Assembly (NCBI RefSeq): GCF_949628215.1
Contig: NC_134279.1
Span: 50,952,266 to 51,016,265, forward strand
DNA: 64,000 nt
DNA from: Phalacrocorax aristotelis
Taxonomy: Eukaryota > Chordata > Aves > Suliformes > Phalacrocoracidae
Direction of reading: 5' to 3'
The first letter of the stretch is position 1. Each line of letters starts with the position of its first letter. The translations under genes and the position numbers were made by a program. This document shows, piece by piece, positions 28,001-38,400 of the stretch. A model generated the notes under the pieces. It was not told the origin of the DNA, searched no databases, and saw only the letters and a list, made by a program, of their open reading frames with translations.

Positions 28001-31000
28001 ACATGATATATTTGTTTAAACCAAATTTTATATTTTTCAGTAGATTCAGTGATACAGCTTTGCTATATTATTCAATAGTATTTGATCATATAGTCTTCTG
28101 TGAATCATTTATAGTTTTTCCGGCAGTTTTCTCATTTCTGTTCCAAGGGGTTATATTCACTGCTGGCAGTGCACAGAAAAGTAGGTCAGACTGTGCTCCT
28201 GTCAGTAATAAATATCAGCTTAAATGCTGCAAATTCACCTACTGGTAGTCAAATGGCATACAAATAATAAGGGTAAAAAGCATTTATGTCTACAATGACT
28301 AAAATAAACACCAAGGAGCCACCAATCCCAACCATTAAGCAATTACTACAATCTGGGAGAAAACAGGGTAAAACCCTTTGAGAGAGGAATGGAATGATAC
28401 TCCTGTGTATTCAGAGATGGAGATAATTATAAATCCATGACCTGTCTTCAAGAAGTCATTAAAAAGTTACAGCTCTGTTTGCCTGAGATACTGCAGGGTC
28501 CAATTTCATTAAGAATCAGCCCTCCACTGCTCAAGCATCAGGATGCCATTTACAGTTCAATACTAGCAGACTATCACATAATTAGAGCCTCTCTGTTTCA
28601 TTACACAGCTTGCAGATGGTGCTCATCAGAATTAGGGATCAGGCTGGGACACACGCAGGACATCGGCCAACGTAGATGCCAATTTCCTGAGCCAGAAACA
28701 TCGTTCCCTGCTCGTCCTGAGCCACAGGCTGCCAGAAACAGGAACAGCACATTCAGTAGTCAGTGCTGCTAAACAGCCTGTGCTTGCAAAAAACAGTGAC
28801 TGAGGACAGAAAGTTGCATTACAAAAGACAGGAAAAAGTCCAACATGGAAAGGACACCCAGAGAAGCCTGGGGAATTCATCCCACACTTGCTAGTAGCCT
28901 CCCTCACTGGGAAGAAGCCACGCAGCATTAGGAATTCTGCCTTGGCAAGCAAAGAGGCACCACAGTATCTCAAAAGTACCTGCCATGACTCCATCACCAA
29001 ATTCGTTTGCTAGGAGAAGCCACATTATTTCCCATTTCTTGAACCACAGCTCATTTTCTCTAGAAATCTTTATTCTCACTCACCCATAGAAAAATTAAGT
29101 AGGCATCCATCTCCATGTAGCTAGAGACATGGCAAAACACATTGTTACTGCAAACCCCAAAAGATTTTGAAGGACAAAATTCGTGGAAAAAATCTGCATT
29201 GGTTTTCTAACGTTAAGTTTTGCTTGACTTCTAAACCCAAATCAAAGTTCCTGAATGGTAAATATAATGGTTAGATTTAAAAAAAAGACATGAGAAAGCA
29301 ATTTTTTAAAGCTTTGATGGAAGTGGATATACAAAATTTTGCTTCCATATTTTATGTACATTTCTTAAATATTGAAAACTTTGGAATGGGAAAATAAGAT
29401 ACACCTGATTCAGAAACTCTGCAGCCACATCTATAAACAGCTGTTTCTCTCAAAGATTTTATACAGTTTAACATCTTGGATCTGATTCATAAAACTAAGT
29501 CTATATTTTATCTTTATAGCATATCTGAAGCTGTAAAACACTGATCTATAGATGCAGTTTAACCCAGCTCTCTGTACACATAAAAGTGTTTTACAGTTGT
29601 GACAAGTGTTCTATCCTTGTCTGCAATAGTCCTTTATAAAAAAGTCAGTGCTTGCAATAAAAACCACCTCTTTGCTAGACAGAGCAGTGATTTGCATTGA
29701 TTCAGAGTGACAAGGTAGAGACTTTGCTACCAGTGCTTCACTTCAGGACAAAAGTAACAGAAATGTTTCTGGGAGATTTGAGGTTGGCATAAGTAGTCAT
29801 CAATACCCCATACATTTGGATTTGACAGTAATTGTGAATGTTTTGGTAAATTCATTTTAACCCTGTGCCCATCAAACTACATACGTCACCACCCACCTAC
29901 AAAGCAGCAAGCTGCTATTTGGTAGCTTTTTAGGTAAGGTCACAAACCCACTGCTTCTGAATTGAGTATGCCAAAGAATTGATCTAATCTTTCTTCCTTA
30001 CAAACTTCCCATTTACTTACCAAATCACAAGGACTAACTAAAGAGTGAAGACTGCTTCTAGAGAGTTGTATGACCAGATCCTTTTTAGCAAATGAAGAGC
30101 ACTCCCTGACAAGAACATCTATTCAAGCTGTTATATATATCAAGCAGTGTTATATCTTTAACTGAAAACACAATCTTATCTAATAATTATATCTTCACCA
30201 TAGTCCTTATGTTTTCAACTTAAAGCCATGGTTCACATTTCAAGGCACAAAACCCGTAGGCAGTACACTAGGCACTACATAGAAGGACAAGCAGTCATCC
30301 TTAAACACAGACTTCAGTTCAATTTCAGAAGTAGAGAATGGCAGCTGTCTTTGAAAGTCTGAGAAAGAAATCTAATGAAATTTGAGAAACGCCCAGGAGT
30401 TCTGCTGGCTAAAATTCAGAAGCCAATTTTACTTCAGCTGCCAGTTTTGAAACTTTTCTGAAAGTAGCCAGGCATCTTAGAAGAGGAAAAAATGTGGTGT
30501 TTGCAAAACACTCTATAAAAACACAAATTTGCTTTGACCAAAATCTTTTGCTACCTTAGCAGCCAATGTACAGACAGTATATTTACCTGATGTTTGACAA
30601 CAGCCAACTGCTATGTTACAACGTACTAGCATTTCTATAGCCAAATGTAAGCTGTACATTATTATGAGACACGGGCAGCAAGTACCGTAAATGCTTTGAT
30701 CTGTCTGGAGAACATACTGAGCAAAGCGCTCAAATCCAGATGACCAAATCTTGGGCCTCAGCTTTTTTTCTTCTTTTTTTTTTTCCTATCATCAGCTTCT
30801 CTCTCCATATTTTCTGCCGCTTCTGACCCCCTAATGACACTGTGCCATGCCTACAGGGCACGTATTAATTCTGCCTCTAAACTGTGATGAATTAAGCACT
30901 TTTTATCCTGCTGTAACTCCATTCCACTGTTGTTACACCGAGTCAAAAACTTCAATTCAGCAGTAACCAGTCTGATCCTCCAGCAAAAATCTTTCACGAT

Positions 31001-34000
31001 CATTAACATCTTTAGCGGCTGGATGTCATTCTGGGTTTTTCTGTTCCATTCTGAAGGTAGCGGTGAACAGATCCCAGTCACATGTTCTACTCCAAAACCA
31101 AAGAACTGTCTTACGAGCTCTCCTGACCATGTTGTGAATGTCTTCTTGTCCCCTTCTTCAACTGTGCTGAAGTCACTTATTCTTCTCCAAACCAGGCAAA
31201 TCGCTTACCAGGTGGGAGTATTTCCTCCCTTTCCCCTCACTCAACTAGTCAAGAAATGCTTATTGCTCATTTCTATGTTTCGCAGCAAATCTATTTTCCT
31301 TCTTCAAAATGACAAATTCAAGTTCCATTTTTCAGATGGGCTTCCCTAAGGAACTGCATTATCCTTAGGATTAAAATCAGTGACATGTAAAAATGGGTCA
31401 AAACTGAACATACACAACCAATTTGTATTTATTAGATAACCCTTCCATTAGCACAGTTGATTTTTCACTAAAAACACCTGCCACTGCACTGTCAAATTTT
31501 CACATTTTCGTTCTCACATGCAACTCCCAATCATGAACTGGCAGAAAAACAAAAACAAAAAACAAAAACCCAGAAAGGATCTCAACATTCGAGTTTGCCA
31601 AGAATATATCTGACAAACAACTGTCAGAAGCAGTGCAAATAAATAACTACTGGTTCTGACTTGCTTACCCAAAGCATGAAGTGGATAACTGCTCTAAGTC
31701 CCTTATATTTCTACTAACCTGAATTAGAGACACACATAAGAAGGAAGACATAAGCAAAATTATTTTCTTTCATATGTAGAGTTTACTGAATCCAATAGGT
31801 ATTTTCAGAGTACAGGCACAAGGATGCAGAGGTCAGTACTCACTGTACTTCACCTGTATTTCCTCATCTGTTTTAGAGGAAGAACAAGAAATCTCTAACC
31901 CTCAGGTTTTTACAAACACCCTCAATTTTTTTGAAGGGAAGGAATACCTAAAGGCCCATTAATTTTAAATGCAAAGGAAGTTATCTGGGGGAAAAAGAAA
32001 ACTATTGCCAGACATAGGTTTAGAGATGACAATACTGGCAAAATCAAGAGAAGGGAACTGGATTAGACAGAAGTTATTTTTAGTCAGGTGTTTTAAAACC
32101 AACTCATTTACACATTTAATTCCAGTATTCCATAACCAGCAGGAAGAATATAACCATTTGCTAGTGTTCAATAAGTTTCTCCTTTTCTTTAAAGGTTACA
32201 GTAGAACGAGCATTTAACTGAATCGACTAATAAAAGAGACAGAACTCTAGACATGGTAGTACAACAGTTAAAGATGCGGATTCCTTTTTCTGTTTCCAAA
32301 ACCCTTTCTCTGTTGTTGTGGGTTGTTTTTTTTTTTTTCCCTAAAATGCTCCTCAATACTATAACTACTCAACTTCAGGGATGAAAGGAATGATCTTGGA
32401 ATTTTTCTTTCGTTTTTAAAATAAATGTAATGTTCCTCCTACAACACTTAGTTGAAATGGCAAAAAACATTCAAAATACTACTTCTGAAACACTTTCTCA
32501 TTACTAAAAGCTCAAATAAATTACTTGCGTTACAACTGTGCTAAGTCCTTGCTAAGACCTACTGCACAACGGTTAACGCTGTTCCTGGTATATTGCCGTC
32601 AGCATCAATGACTGTAAGCTGCAATAAAATAAGCAGCTATATATGTCCTCTTTAGCAGTCAGTGCTGCAGGAATAAAAGATGCACTGAGTAGACAGGCTG
32701 GCTTCAAAGTGTTGAAATGCTTACAGTCTATTCCTGCCGCTGGCTTTCGTTCTCAGAGTTGTTAGCTATTCCTTCTGTTGTTTACACTAAATATTCATTA
32801 GTAAGACAAGGCATAAGTTTATTTTAGCTTAATATGGCAAAAATGAGGGAAAACATACAGATATAGATAAAAGATGGAATTAGTGGAAGTCGTGGACAAG
32901 TATCATGCTGAATTCAAAAACTGGTGAGCCAGGCAGAATGGGGAAGGGGTGGTGGTGGAAACAGAAAAGATCACCTTTGTCCAAAGAAAGGAATTCAGTA
33001 AACGATGTTTTAGCAGAGTTCCAGGACTCCCTTTTGCTATGGGTGGTTCTCAAGGAATTATGGTGCTATAGTTTATACTTTGAAGCAAGTTTCAAGCATG
33101 CCATTTCCTTAAGAGGTACCTGCTTTCAGGTAAGCTAAAACCTGATCTTCCTCTATTACACAGAATTACATGGAAGAAAAAATACAGTAGATCACTCAAA
33201 CGGTAGTGCCTGAATCAAGCCTAACGTATGTGTAAGCATTGCAAGGCTGTGTATGTTAGGATAGATGTTAACTATAGGGTCACTTTCCCCCGTAACATCC
33301 TTGCCCTCCTTGTATCAGCTTCCAGCTCCCCTTTCCAGGCTCGCTCAATCAACTTCTACAAACTTCCCAACAATTTGCTTCCTTGCGTTGGAGGTAGACA
33401 CTTCAGATGTTCCCTTGTGAGGGCACAGCAATTCAAGTCCCAACTTCTAGTTGAAAAGCAGCATTTAAAACTAACAGATTTGAATGCTGTTGGCGGGGGG
33501 GGGGGGAGTAAAAAGCCCACCTCCAATATAAGAACCACACCAAGTCTTGGTATCTCCCTCCAAAACAGAGGTGCTAGGCCTGGCAATCACTTTTTCCTTA
33601 ACGTCTCAACTGCTCAGCCAAGCATCTGTAGGACAAAAATTTTATCAGTCTTCTGTTACAAAGAAAAAAAAAAATATCTAAAATTTGATACCAGACTGTT
33701 GAGATTTTCAACGTGAACAGCTGAAGTCTGTCAAAGTTATACTGGCATCTAAATGCACTCAGCTTGAGTTGGGTATTTTCTCCTCACCACTGTTCCTTAA
33801 ACAGACACTAAATGACCAACTGAGAAGACGAACATCGCCTACACTAGAGGGGAAAGGGGAAACAACAGCTAATTTGTATTCCTTTGTGCCATTATTGTAG
33901 TACTGTTCACAAAGTATTGGTATGTCTCTAAAATACAAAGATTAAATTGTTTTCCACGAGATATTGCACAAGAGAAACTGAAATTGATTCAAGGGAGCCG

Positions 34001-35063
34001 AGCGAGTTGGCCATTTAATAAAACCTTCTGGCTCTGAAATTCACACAAATACTCAGATCACACCCAGTCTCCAGTATATGATTAATTATTTGCCTAATGC
34101 TGAGGAAGAGCCAAGGTACATGGTCAGGACGACTCCTGAACGAACTGCAAGCTGCCGATGCCAAAGGCGGACCAAGAAGTTGTGAGAGCCAGGCGTTTTC
34201 TTGGTGACTGAAGAGTGGCACGGGGAGACTCGGGGGTATTTTGTTACCTGTTCCCACTTCCACGTTAGCAGACAGAAGACCCTGTTCGTATGTATGTATG
34301 TACACACAGTGTATGTGCTGTCACGCAGTGGGAGGAAAACAAAGGCACCGCTAACTTTGCTCACGCCGCCTGCACAGGGCGTCTCCAGGTCCCACGTTCA
34401 GGGTTGCGGTGTCACACCCTGTGCACCCCACAGGGGAGATCTCACGCCCGTGACGAGCCCCGTGCGATCGGCCCACTTCTCGCGTAGAAGTGGAAACGAC
34501 CGGCGAGCAGGACACCAGTAGGCGCGGAGGCCCAGTGGGACCCCGGCCGTCTGAGAGGGCCCGAGCTGCGGCGGGGGGGGGCGTTCCTCCGCCGGTCTCC
34601 AGCCCGCCCAGCCCAGCCCGTCGGCCGGCCGCAGGCGGCGGCGCGGCCCCGGCCCCGGGCCCAGCCCAAGCCCCGGCACCAGCTCTGGCCCGGCCCGCAG
34701 GCGTGGCGGCGGCGACCAGGGGCGACCCCGGCGCCGACAGACAACTGAGCCCGCCGCTGCCCCCCGCCCCGGTCACGGCAGACACGGGCGGCGAGAGCCC
34801 GGCTGCGCTCTCCCAGCTGGGGCCGAGGCGGCGGCGCCCACCCCCGTCCCGCGGGAGCCCGTCGGCGCCCCCCGCCCGCCCTCCCGCCCGCTGCGGCGGC
34901 ACTCACGCAGGCAGAGCTGGGTGACATAGGCGTAGTAGGACCAGCAGAGGATGCTGGAGATGAAGAGCACCGGCACCCAGTAGAGCAGCCGCTGGCAGCG
35001 CCGCCGCACGCCGCCCCAAGTGCCCCCCGCCCCGGCTGGCGGCGGCGGCGGCGCCGCCGCCAT
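4011..35063 (-). CDS. ZDHHC2: ZDHHC2, DHHC-type palmitoyltransferase 2 (complete gene, 12 coding exons)
   Basis: Integral-membrane S-acyltransferase that moves palmitate from acyl-CoA to its own cysteine and then to cysteines of substrates; the family member ZDHHC2 acts on PSD-95, SNAP25 and similar proteins at plasma membrane and recycling endosomes. Twelve exons assembled by hand (35063-34907, 24270-24244, 21054-20960, 17809-17689, 16770-16701, 15124-15092, 10260-10140, 8761-8629, 6166-6040, 5828-5736, 4610-4501, 4051-4011) give 375 aa with all phases consistent and GT-AG introns. Visible: TM1 about residues 27-48, TM2 62-85, the Cys-rich domain 138-175 with all Cys/His ligands and catalytic DHHC at 163-166, TM3 178-200, TM4 219-243, a TTxE-like STLE at 250-253, the NGFSLGF...VFG (PaCCT) segment in exon 9, and C-terminal sorting motifs SQSHLL and NPAL. 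The exon 7 protein is, as far as I recall, identical to human ZDHHC2 and unlike ZDHHC15 or ZDHHC20. MICU3 lies upstream on the same strand, as in human. Confidence 0.96.
4501..4610 (-). CDS. ZDHHC2: ZDHHC2 exon 11 (tail with dileucine sorting motif)
   Basis: 110 nt, acceptor GGTGTCACAG, donor GTTG|GTAAGG. Encodes residues 327-362 including [20 protein letters not shown] and [18 protein letters not shown] is the non-canonical SxxxLL dileucine motif reported to help direct ZDHHC2 to endosomes and plasma membrane. Confidence 0.96.
5736..5828 (-). CDS. ZDHHC2: ZDHHC2 exon 10 (cytosolic tail)
   Basis: 93 nt, acceptor ATTTTTCAG, donor AA|GTAATC (a weaker +5/+6 than its neighbours). Encodes residues 296-325: [20 protein letters not shown] then [10 protein letters not shown]. 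It aligns with the human tail as I recall it, with Cys at 305 where human has Arg (FPTRLV). Confidence 0.94.
6040..6166 (-). CDS. ZDHHC2: ZDHHC2 exon 9 (PaCCT region)
   Basis: 127 nt, acceptor CTTTTAAG, donor AAG|GTATGC. Encodes residues 254-294, including [19 protein letters not shown] and [29 protein letters not shown]...VFGDEKKYW is the conserved palmitoyltransferase C-terminal (PaCCT) segment that packs against the membrane domain. An ATTAC-rich intron of only 211 nt separates it from exon 10. Confidence 0.96.
8629..8761 (-). CDS. ZDHHC2: ZDHHC2 exon 8 (TM4 and STLE motif)
   Basis: 133 nt, acceptor TTTTTAG, donor TTAG|GTAAGT. Encodes residues 209-252, beginning [16 protein letters not shown], the fourth membrane span ([16 protein letters not shown]) and [12 protein letters not shown], then split Glu253. 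The STLE sequence corresponds to the family TTxE motif after TM4. Confidence 0.97.
8762..10139 (-). other. ZDHHC2 intron 7
   Basis: Short intron hosting CR1 copy 1 (9450-10110). The remaining 690 bases at its left are AT-rich with nothing recognisable. Confidence 0.8.
9450..10110 (+). mobile_element. CR1 LINE 3' fragment, copy 1 (intron 7 of ZDHHC2)
   Basis: 5'-truncated CR1 non-LTR retrotransposon. The plus strand carries the C-terminal part of the CR1 reverse-transcriptase ORF: an open stretch at 9452-9865 with the typical [19 protein letters not shown], then [18 protein letters not shown]. This is followed by the 3' region (gaggtggtggagtcaccatc) and the terminal motif ending ATTCTATGATT at 10110. 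The RT frame stays open over 137 codons, so this is the youngest-looking CR1 here. It is antisense to ZDHHC2 and occupies about half of intron 7. Confidence 0.95.
10140..10260 (-). CDS. ZDHHC2: ZDHHC2 exon 7 (end of Cys-rich domain, TM3)
   Basis: 121 nt, acceptor TTTTTTATCAG, donor ACA|GTAAGT. Completes Trp168 of the CPW motif and encodes residues 169-208, starting [13 protein letters not shown], then the third membrane span ([19 protein letters not shown]) and QYFIKFWT. This stretch distinguishes ZDHHC2 from its paralogues. A CR1 retroposon begins about 24 nt past the donor hexamer. Confidence 0.97.
10261..15091 (-). other. ZDHHC2 intron 6
   Basis: AT-rich intronic sequence with poly-A/T runs (for example 13989-14020 and 14090-14101). 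No repeat family, exon or RNA gene recognised. Confidence 0.7.
15092..15124 (-). CDS. ZDHHC2: ZDHHC2 exon 6 (33-nt microexon carrying the catalytic DHHC)
   Basis: A pyrimidine-rich acceptor ending TTTTTTTAAG and donor TG|GTGAGT bound 33 nt encoding [10 protein letters not shown] (residues 158-167) plus split codons on both sides. Asp163, His164, His165 and the acylated nucleophile Cys166 all lie here. The exon is a multiple of 3, so skipping keeps the frame but removes the active site. Confidence 0.95.
16701..16770 (-). CDS. ZDHHC2: ZDHHC2 exon 5 (first half of zinc-binding Cys-rich domain)
   Basis: 70 nt between a TTTTTTTTAG acceptor and an AA|GTAAGG donor. Encodes [20 protein letters not shown] then CD, residues 135-156, with Lys157 split. 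All four Cys and the His-Cys pair expected in CxxCx3KPxRxxHCxxC are present. The IRYCDRC...CHHCSVCDK form matches ZDHHC2 rather than ZDHHC20 (IRYCEKC...AHHCSACDS, from memory). Confidence 0.96.
17689..17809 (-). CDS. ZDHHC2: ZDHHC2 exon 4 (cytosolic loop before the Cys-rich domain)
   Basis: 121 nt, acceptor TTCCAG and donor GGAG|GTAAAT. Encodes residues 94-133, beginning [19 protein letters not shown] and ending [10 protein letters not shown], with Ala134 split. This charged linker leads into the zinc-binding domain. The +4 T of the donor is slightly off consensus. Confidence 0.96.
17870..17893. repeat. Short tandem repeat, about 10-bp unit
   Basis: Three consecutive ACATAAAG(AG) units in intron 3 of ZDHHC2, just right of exon 4. 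Low complexity with no evident function. Confidence 0.7.
20960..21054 (-). CDS. ZDHHC2: ZDHHC2 exon 3 (TM2)
   Basis: The acceptor TTTTAG and donor GAA|GTAAGA bound 95 nt. It completes Val62 and encodes residues 63-93: [18 protein letters not shown] (second membrane span) followed by [13 protein letters not shown]. The sequence is close to human ZDHHC2, and the [13 protein letters not shown] core is shared by the ZDHHC2/15/20 group. Confidence 0.96.
21055..24243 (-). other. ZDHHC2 intron 2
   Basis: Intronic sequence between the 95-nt exon 3 and the 27-nt exon 2. A poly-A/CAAA tract lies at 23108-23143. No mobile element or other gene recognised. Confidence 0.7.
24244..24270 (-). CDS. ZDHHC2: ZDHHC2 exon 2 (27-nt microexon)
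   Basis: Acceptor TTTTTCAG|TGACAATG and donor AAAAAG|GTAAGA bound 27 nt that complete codon 53 (C+TG, Leu) and add TMTNIGEK before a split Val. This aligns with the short lumenal loop after TM1 (human QLCIVSMENTGEQV). It is too short for ORF finding and was located by frame and homology. Being a multiple of 3, it can be skipped in frame. Confidence 0.92.
24901..25005. repeat. (CAAA)n-like A/C-rich simple repeat
   Basis: Imperfect AAAC/AACA tandem sequence with almost no G or T over about 100 bases. ORFs overlapping it on both strands are artefacts of the composition. Confidence 0.9.
25360..26282 (+). mobile_element. CR1 LINE 3' fragment, copy 2 (intron 1 of ZDHHC2)
   Basis: A degraded CR1. 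It begins in the RT palm-domain region (atttacagatgacaccaccc, compare the FADDT motif), passes through the region corresponding to ...[13 protein letters not shown], the [11 protein letters not shown] equivalent, and gtctccatccctggagcttt, and ends at attattccatgactctataa. The reading frame is broken by many stops and indels, so it is older than copy 1. It is antisense to ZDHHC2. Confidence 0.92.
26936..26947. repeat. Homopolymer C run (12 C on plus, G run in the ZDHHC2 pre-mRNA)
   Basis: Twelve consecutive C on plus, preceded by TTTCT. On the ZDHHC2 sense strand it reads as a G run. Confidence 0.95.
33495..33506. repeat. Homopolymer G run (12 G on plus)
   Basis: Uninterrupted 12-base G run in intron 1 of ZDHHC2, about 1.5 kb inside the gene. 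On the transcribed RNA it is a C run. Confidence 0.95.
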
Positions 35064-35350
35064 CTTCCCGCACCGCATCCCGGCCGCTCGCTCGCTCCGG
35101 GGGCCCGGGCCCCGGCCGCGCACCCCGCCGGAGCCCGCCCCGGTCCCTCCCTCCCGCGCTGACAGGGCTCTCCGGCAGGGCCGCTCCTCCCACCGCCCGC
35201 CCGCCCCTCGCTCCCCCGGGACGGGGCAGGGGCAGGGCAGGGGCAGGATGTTGGGGAAGAACCCCCCGAGAGGTGGCAGGGGTCTGGGTGGGTCCGGCCA
35301 CTCGGGCCTGGTAGGGGAGGGGGCGTTCCCGTGGGCCATAACGGGATATA
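34380..35350. promoter_or_regulatory. CpG island covering the ZDHHC2 promoter and first exon
   Basis: An abrupt change to GC-rich, CpG-dense sequence in otherwise AT-rich DNA, with many GCCCCGCCC-, CCGCCC- and GGGGCAGG-type Sp1-like sites and no TATA box at a useful distance upstream of the start codon. It spans exon 1 and its flanks, as expected for a broadly expressed TATA-less promoter. Edges are judged by eye. Long ORFs on both strands inside it are GC artefacts. The transcription start is not determinable but probably lies between 35064 and about 35250. Confidence 0.85.
34907..35063 (-). CDS. ZDHHC2: ZDHHC2 exon 1 (start codon, TM1)
   Basis: Encodes residues 1-52 plus one base of codon 53. 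The chosen start ATG at 35063 has a strong context (AAG before, G after) and gives [18 protein letters not shown], then a basic RRRCQR stretch and the first membrane span ([16 protein letters not shown], then SYYAYV). An in-frame ATG 5 codons earlier (35078, MRCGK) has a weaker context. The donor is CTGC|GTGAGT. The N-terminal Ala/Pro/Gly part comes from a GCC/CCG repeat and has no counterpart in the human protein as I recall it; homology begins at the RRRC motif. Confidence 0.94.
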
Positions 35351-35409
35351 ACTCCCTTAAAGTTTGGGGCTGGGCCCCGAAGCGGCTTAGCTGAGCTCGG
35401 CTCATTTCA

Positions 35410-38400
35410 TTACAAAATGAGTTACGTGCAGGAGCCGTCAGGTGTTACGTGGCTGGAGACACCGATGGTGTGTTCCCCACCACCACTGTTGAACTCCCGG
35501 TGCCCAGCCCAGCTTCCCCTGGCTTTTCCCTCTCTGAAACGGGTGGTGATACTTAACTGGCCTTGGGAAGACTTTAAAACACTTTGTTAGGAAAAGCGCT
35601 GCCTCATTTGCAAATACAGTTTCAGAGTAACCTGTAATGAACAACAAGCGTTGTGCCACAGCGAGTGAGAGGCTGTGGGGGGCCGTGGTGGCTGGCCCGG
35701 CTCTTAGTGGATGTTTGGCCAGCGGATGGTGGCGTAGGGTTGTGCTGACTCACTCTTTCCCGAAAAGGCTTTACGTTACAGCCATCGTAATGAAACACCT
35801 GTGAAATGTCATTGTAAAACCAGACGGCGTTGCAGTATGTGCGCCCAAATTATTGCTGAATTATTGTTCCAGAATTAGAAATGCTGAGCACGGCCCGTAG
35901 TATTTCTGCAATCTGCTGGAGTCTCAGAGCGTCGGCGGCACAGTAGGTAGAAAAGAGCTAGTTGATGAAAATACGTTTGGACTTGGAAAAAAGGCTTGTA
36001 TAATGTCTCACATGGGAGACTACGCATGAAGCTAAGTAATCACAACCTGGAAGGCATACAACTGGCATTGATTAGGAGACAGGGCGCGAGAGGAAAACAA
36101 ACTAGAGAAAATATAACAAAAACAATAGTAGGTGTGCTGCCATGTTCCAGAGTATGAAGCCAAGTTGCTAGCATGTTTCCTGAAGAGACAGAAAAAGAAG
36201 TTGACTATATGGCTGCCGTGTCTTTATGTAATGCAAAATCCTGCACCCCTATTGCAAGACTAGGCTGAGGAATTTCAGTTAGCCACAGTGAACCGGGTGA
36301 ATGAGCAATACAGAACACTGTATTGAGAGGAATATTATATATCCCGTATGCCAAGTAAATTATCTTTGCCTATTCAAGAAAATGACTCGTGTACCATTGT
36401 GAATGGCTCAGTGAAACAATCTCTGCAATGTATGGTTATTATAGAAGAGAAATGAACAACGTATAATGCCATTGGAAGACTGGAATATAGTAATTTAAGA
36501 TTCTGCATAATGGAGAATTATGTATTATATATTGAAAAGGCAGAGATGTAGTGAATGGTACTGAAAAACTAGATTTGATATTCCTACATACTGTATTTCA
36601 CAAAACAAGAGGAAGGGGACCAAAACCAACATGACATAGACAATAAAACCAATTTATTTTACCTGTAATTAATTTCGCAAATCATCGCTGAGGCCATCAT
36701 TTTAATACAACATTTAAAGAATTTAATTTCAGTATGTTTAATTAAAACATCCATCATTATTCAAAACAGATTTAAAAAGTATACAGCAAAATTACCATCG
36801 CTTGAAGGCATACCCCGTGCTTCACTGGCAAATGTTAAAAGAAATGAAGGCAATTTAGCTAATTTGATGGCTTCTCACAATTATTTGGAAATGCCTGACA
36901 ATGACCTCTCTCAGGTATAAGGGATCACACATCTACTGTGTTGTGTGTTTCCAGGGATATGTGGCTGCACCATGAGAAGTCGGCGGCTGGGAGCTGGGTG
37001 CATAAGGGTGGATTAGTTTTTGCACTCAGTTTCGTACTTGGGGGGCTATGAAAAGCTTTCTCTTAAAAACCATTTTAAAATGCTGTATGTGATACAGGGC
37101 TTACTAACAACAACACACGCCAGGGGAACATGGTAAACAGTAAACACTTTAACATAGTAATTAATTCTTTGAAATGATAGTTATACAAAATTATGTATAT
37201 AGAGAGGTGGCAGTTTGCCAGAGATGCACGAATAAAAAGATGATGTGTTACAAGGACCTGGAATTATATCATACAATTTCTGGTCAGAGGCTTTTTTTAC
37301 CCCTTCATGGAAATGGGCTTCTGTAGTCCAGCTTTCTAACTCTTCCATGGCTACTACCACCCTCTTCTCACTGCTCAGATTTCACAATAATCAGAATTTT
37401 CTTATTTAGTATGCTAATAATTACATTAATAATAATTATTATACCATACTTTTTACCAGAGCTCCAAAAACATGGTAATTTTGGTTCAAAATTAGTTCAT
37501 TTAGTGGAATAAACAGGCAAACCTCACTTTAATTTAGTTGGGACAAAAAAGCCTGCCTTGACTGATACTGCCAATTACCTTGTAGCATCCTCTGCTCAGA
37601 GAGCTGGAAAGAAGCCCTCTCTTTTGCCCTTGCGCTCCTGGCTTCTCCCCATGGATGTGAGCTCTCTAGCTCTCCTTCGTGCCCGCAGTTCCCTTCTATT
37701 CCCTCCACGACTCTCATCACTCTGCAGGTGCGTCATGAGAGACCTTTTCTTCTGCACCTTTCTGCCTCCTACCCCTCTGTGGTACGACCTGCAGAAATTT
37801 TAGGCAGCAGTGTAAAAAGTCAAGAGCGAGCATATTCAAAGGAGCATTGCGTTATGGCAAAAGTAAATCCTGGGATAATCTAAACTGTTAGGTATTCATG
37901 GACAGACTTCCCAAATGACTGTACTTGGGCAGTCTCTCTGCAGTGAGAGAGGTTGCTTGGGGCGCAGTTTATTGATGCTTGTATGAAATGTTCACAAGGA
38001 AAAGATGGATGAAACGAAGGTAATTTACTGGCTTTTCTTCCTGTCAGGAACTGGGCTGAGAGTTTGAGGAGGAGGCTTGAGTGTTTGGCAAATCAAACCA
38101 AAATGTTCTTGTCGTAAGTGGTACCACTCAGCTTTTCCCCTCAGGCAAGGTATAGGCAAGGTATTGCTGGTGGATTTTTTTTTTAAAAAGTGTCTCTTCT
38201 GGAATACATTTCTAACATTACCATCTCTGACTATTCTCTGCATCAGGCTGTGCGACCTAGGTAGCGTGAAGGGGTGTTACAAGAAGCAGCTGCCACCTGC
38301 AGCTCCGGGGCCGGGAATCTCCTGCCTGGCCACTGGAGCCCAGCCTGGGGACCTGGCCTCTCCGTCCCAGGCTCGTGGATGTGGCTGCCGCTTTCCTGCT

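Larger units (their letters stand above)
24271..34906 (-). other. ZDHHC2 intron 1
   Basis: The largest intron, more than 10 kb, as usual for a CpG-island first intron. It contains an A/C-rich simple repeat (24901-25005), CR1 copy 2 (25360-26282), a 12-base C run (26936-26947), T/G-rich tracts near 27678-27714 and a 12-base G run (33495-33506). The rest, including 28-33 kb, shows only short ORFs without recognisable protein character. Confidence 0.7.

Noticed and set aside
33228-33716. 162-codon plus-strand ORF
   Set aside because: Crosses a G homopolymer (GGGG run) and low-complexity sequence; no protein character.
34351-34902. Long ORFs on both strands (up to 183 codons) next to ZDHHC2 exon 1
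   Set aside because: Pro/Gly/Ala/Arg-rich translations of a CpG island where stop codons are rare. They run past the exon 1 donor and show no recognisable domain.
4011-35063. Alternative assignment of the palmitoyltransferase to ZDHHC15 or ZDHHC20 (and of the EF-hand gene to MICU2)
   Set aside because: Considered because ZDHHC20 and MICU2 are also neighbours in vertebrates. The IRYCDRC...CHHCSVCDK segment, the [19 protein letters not shown] stretch, the SQSHLL tail and the MICU3-specific FMDNLQTEV segment decide for ZDHHC2 and MICU3.
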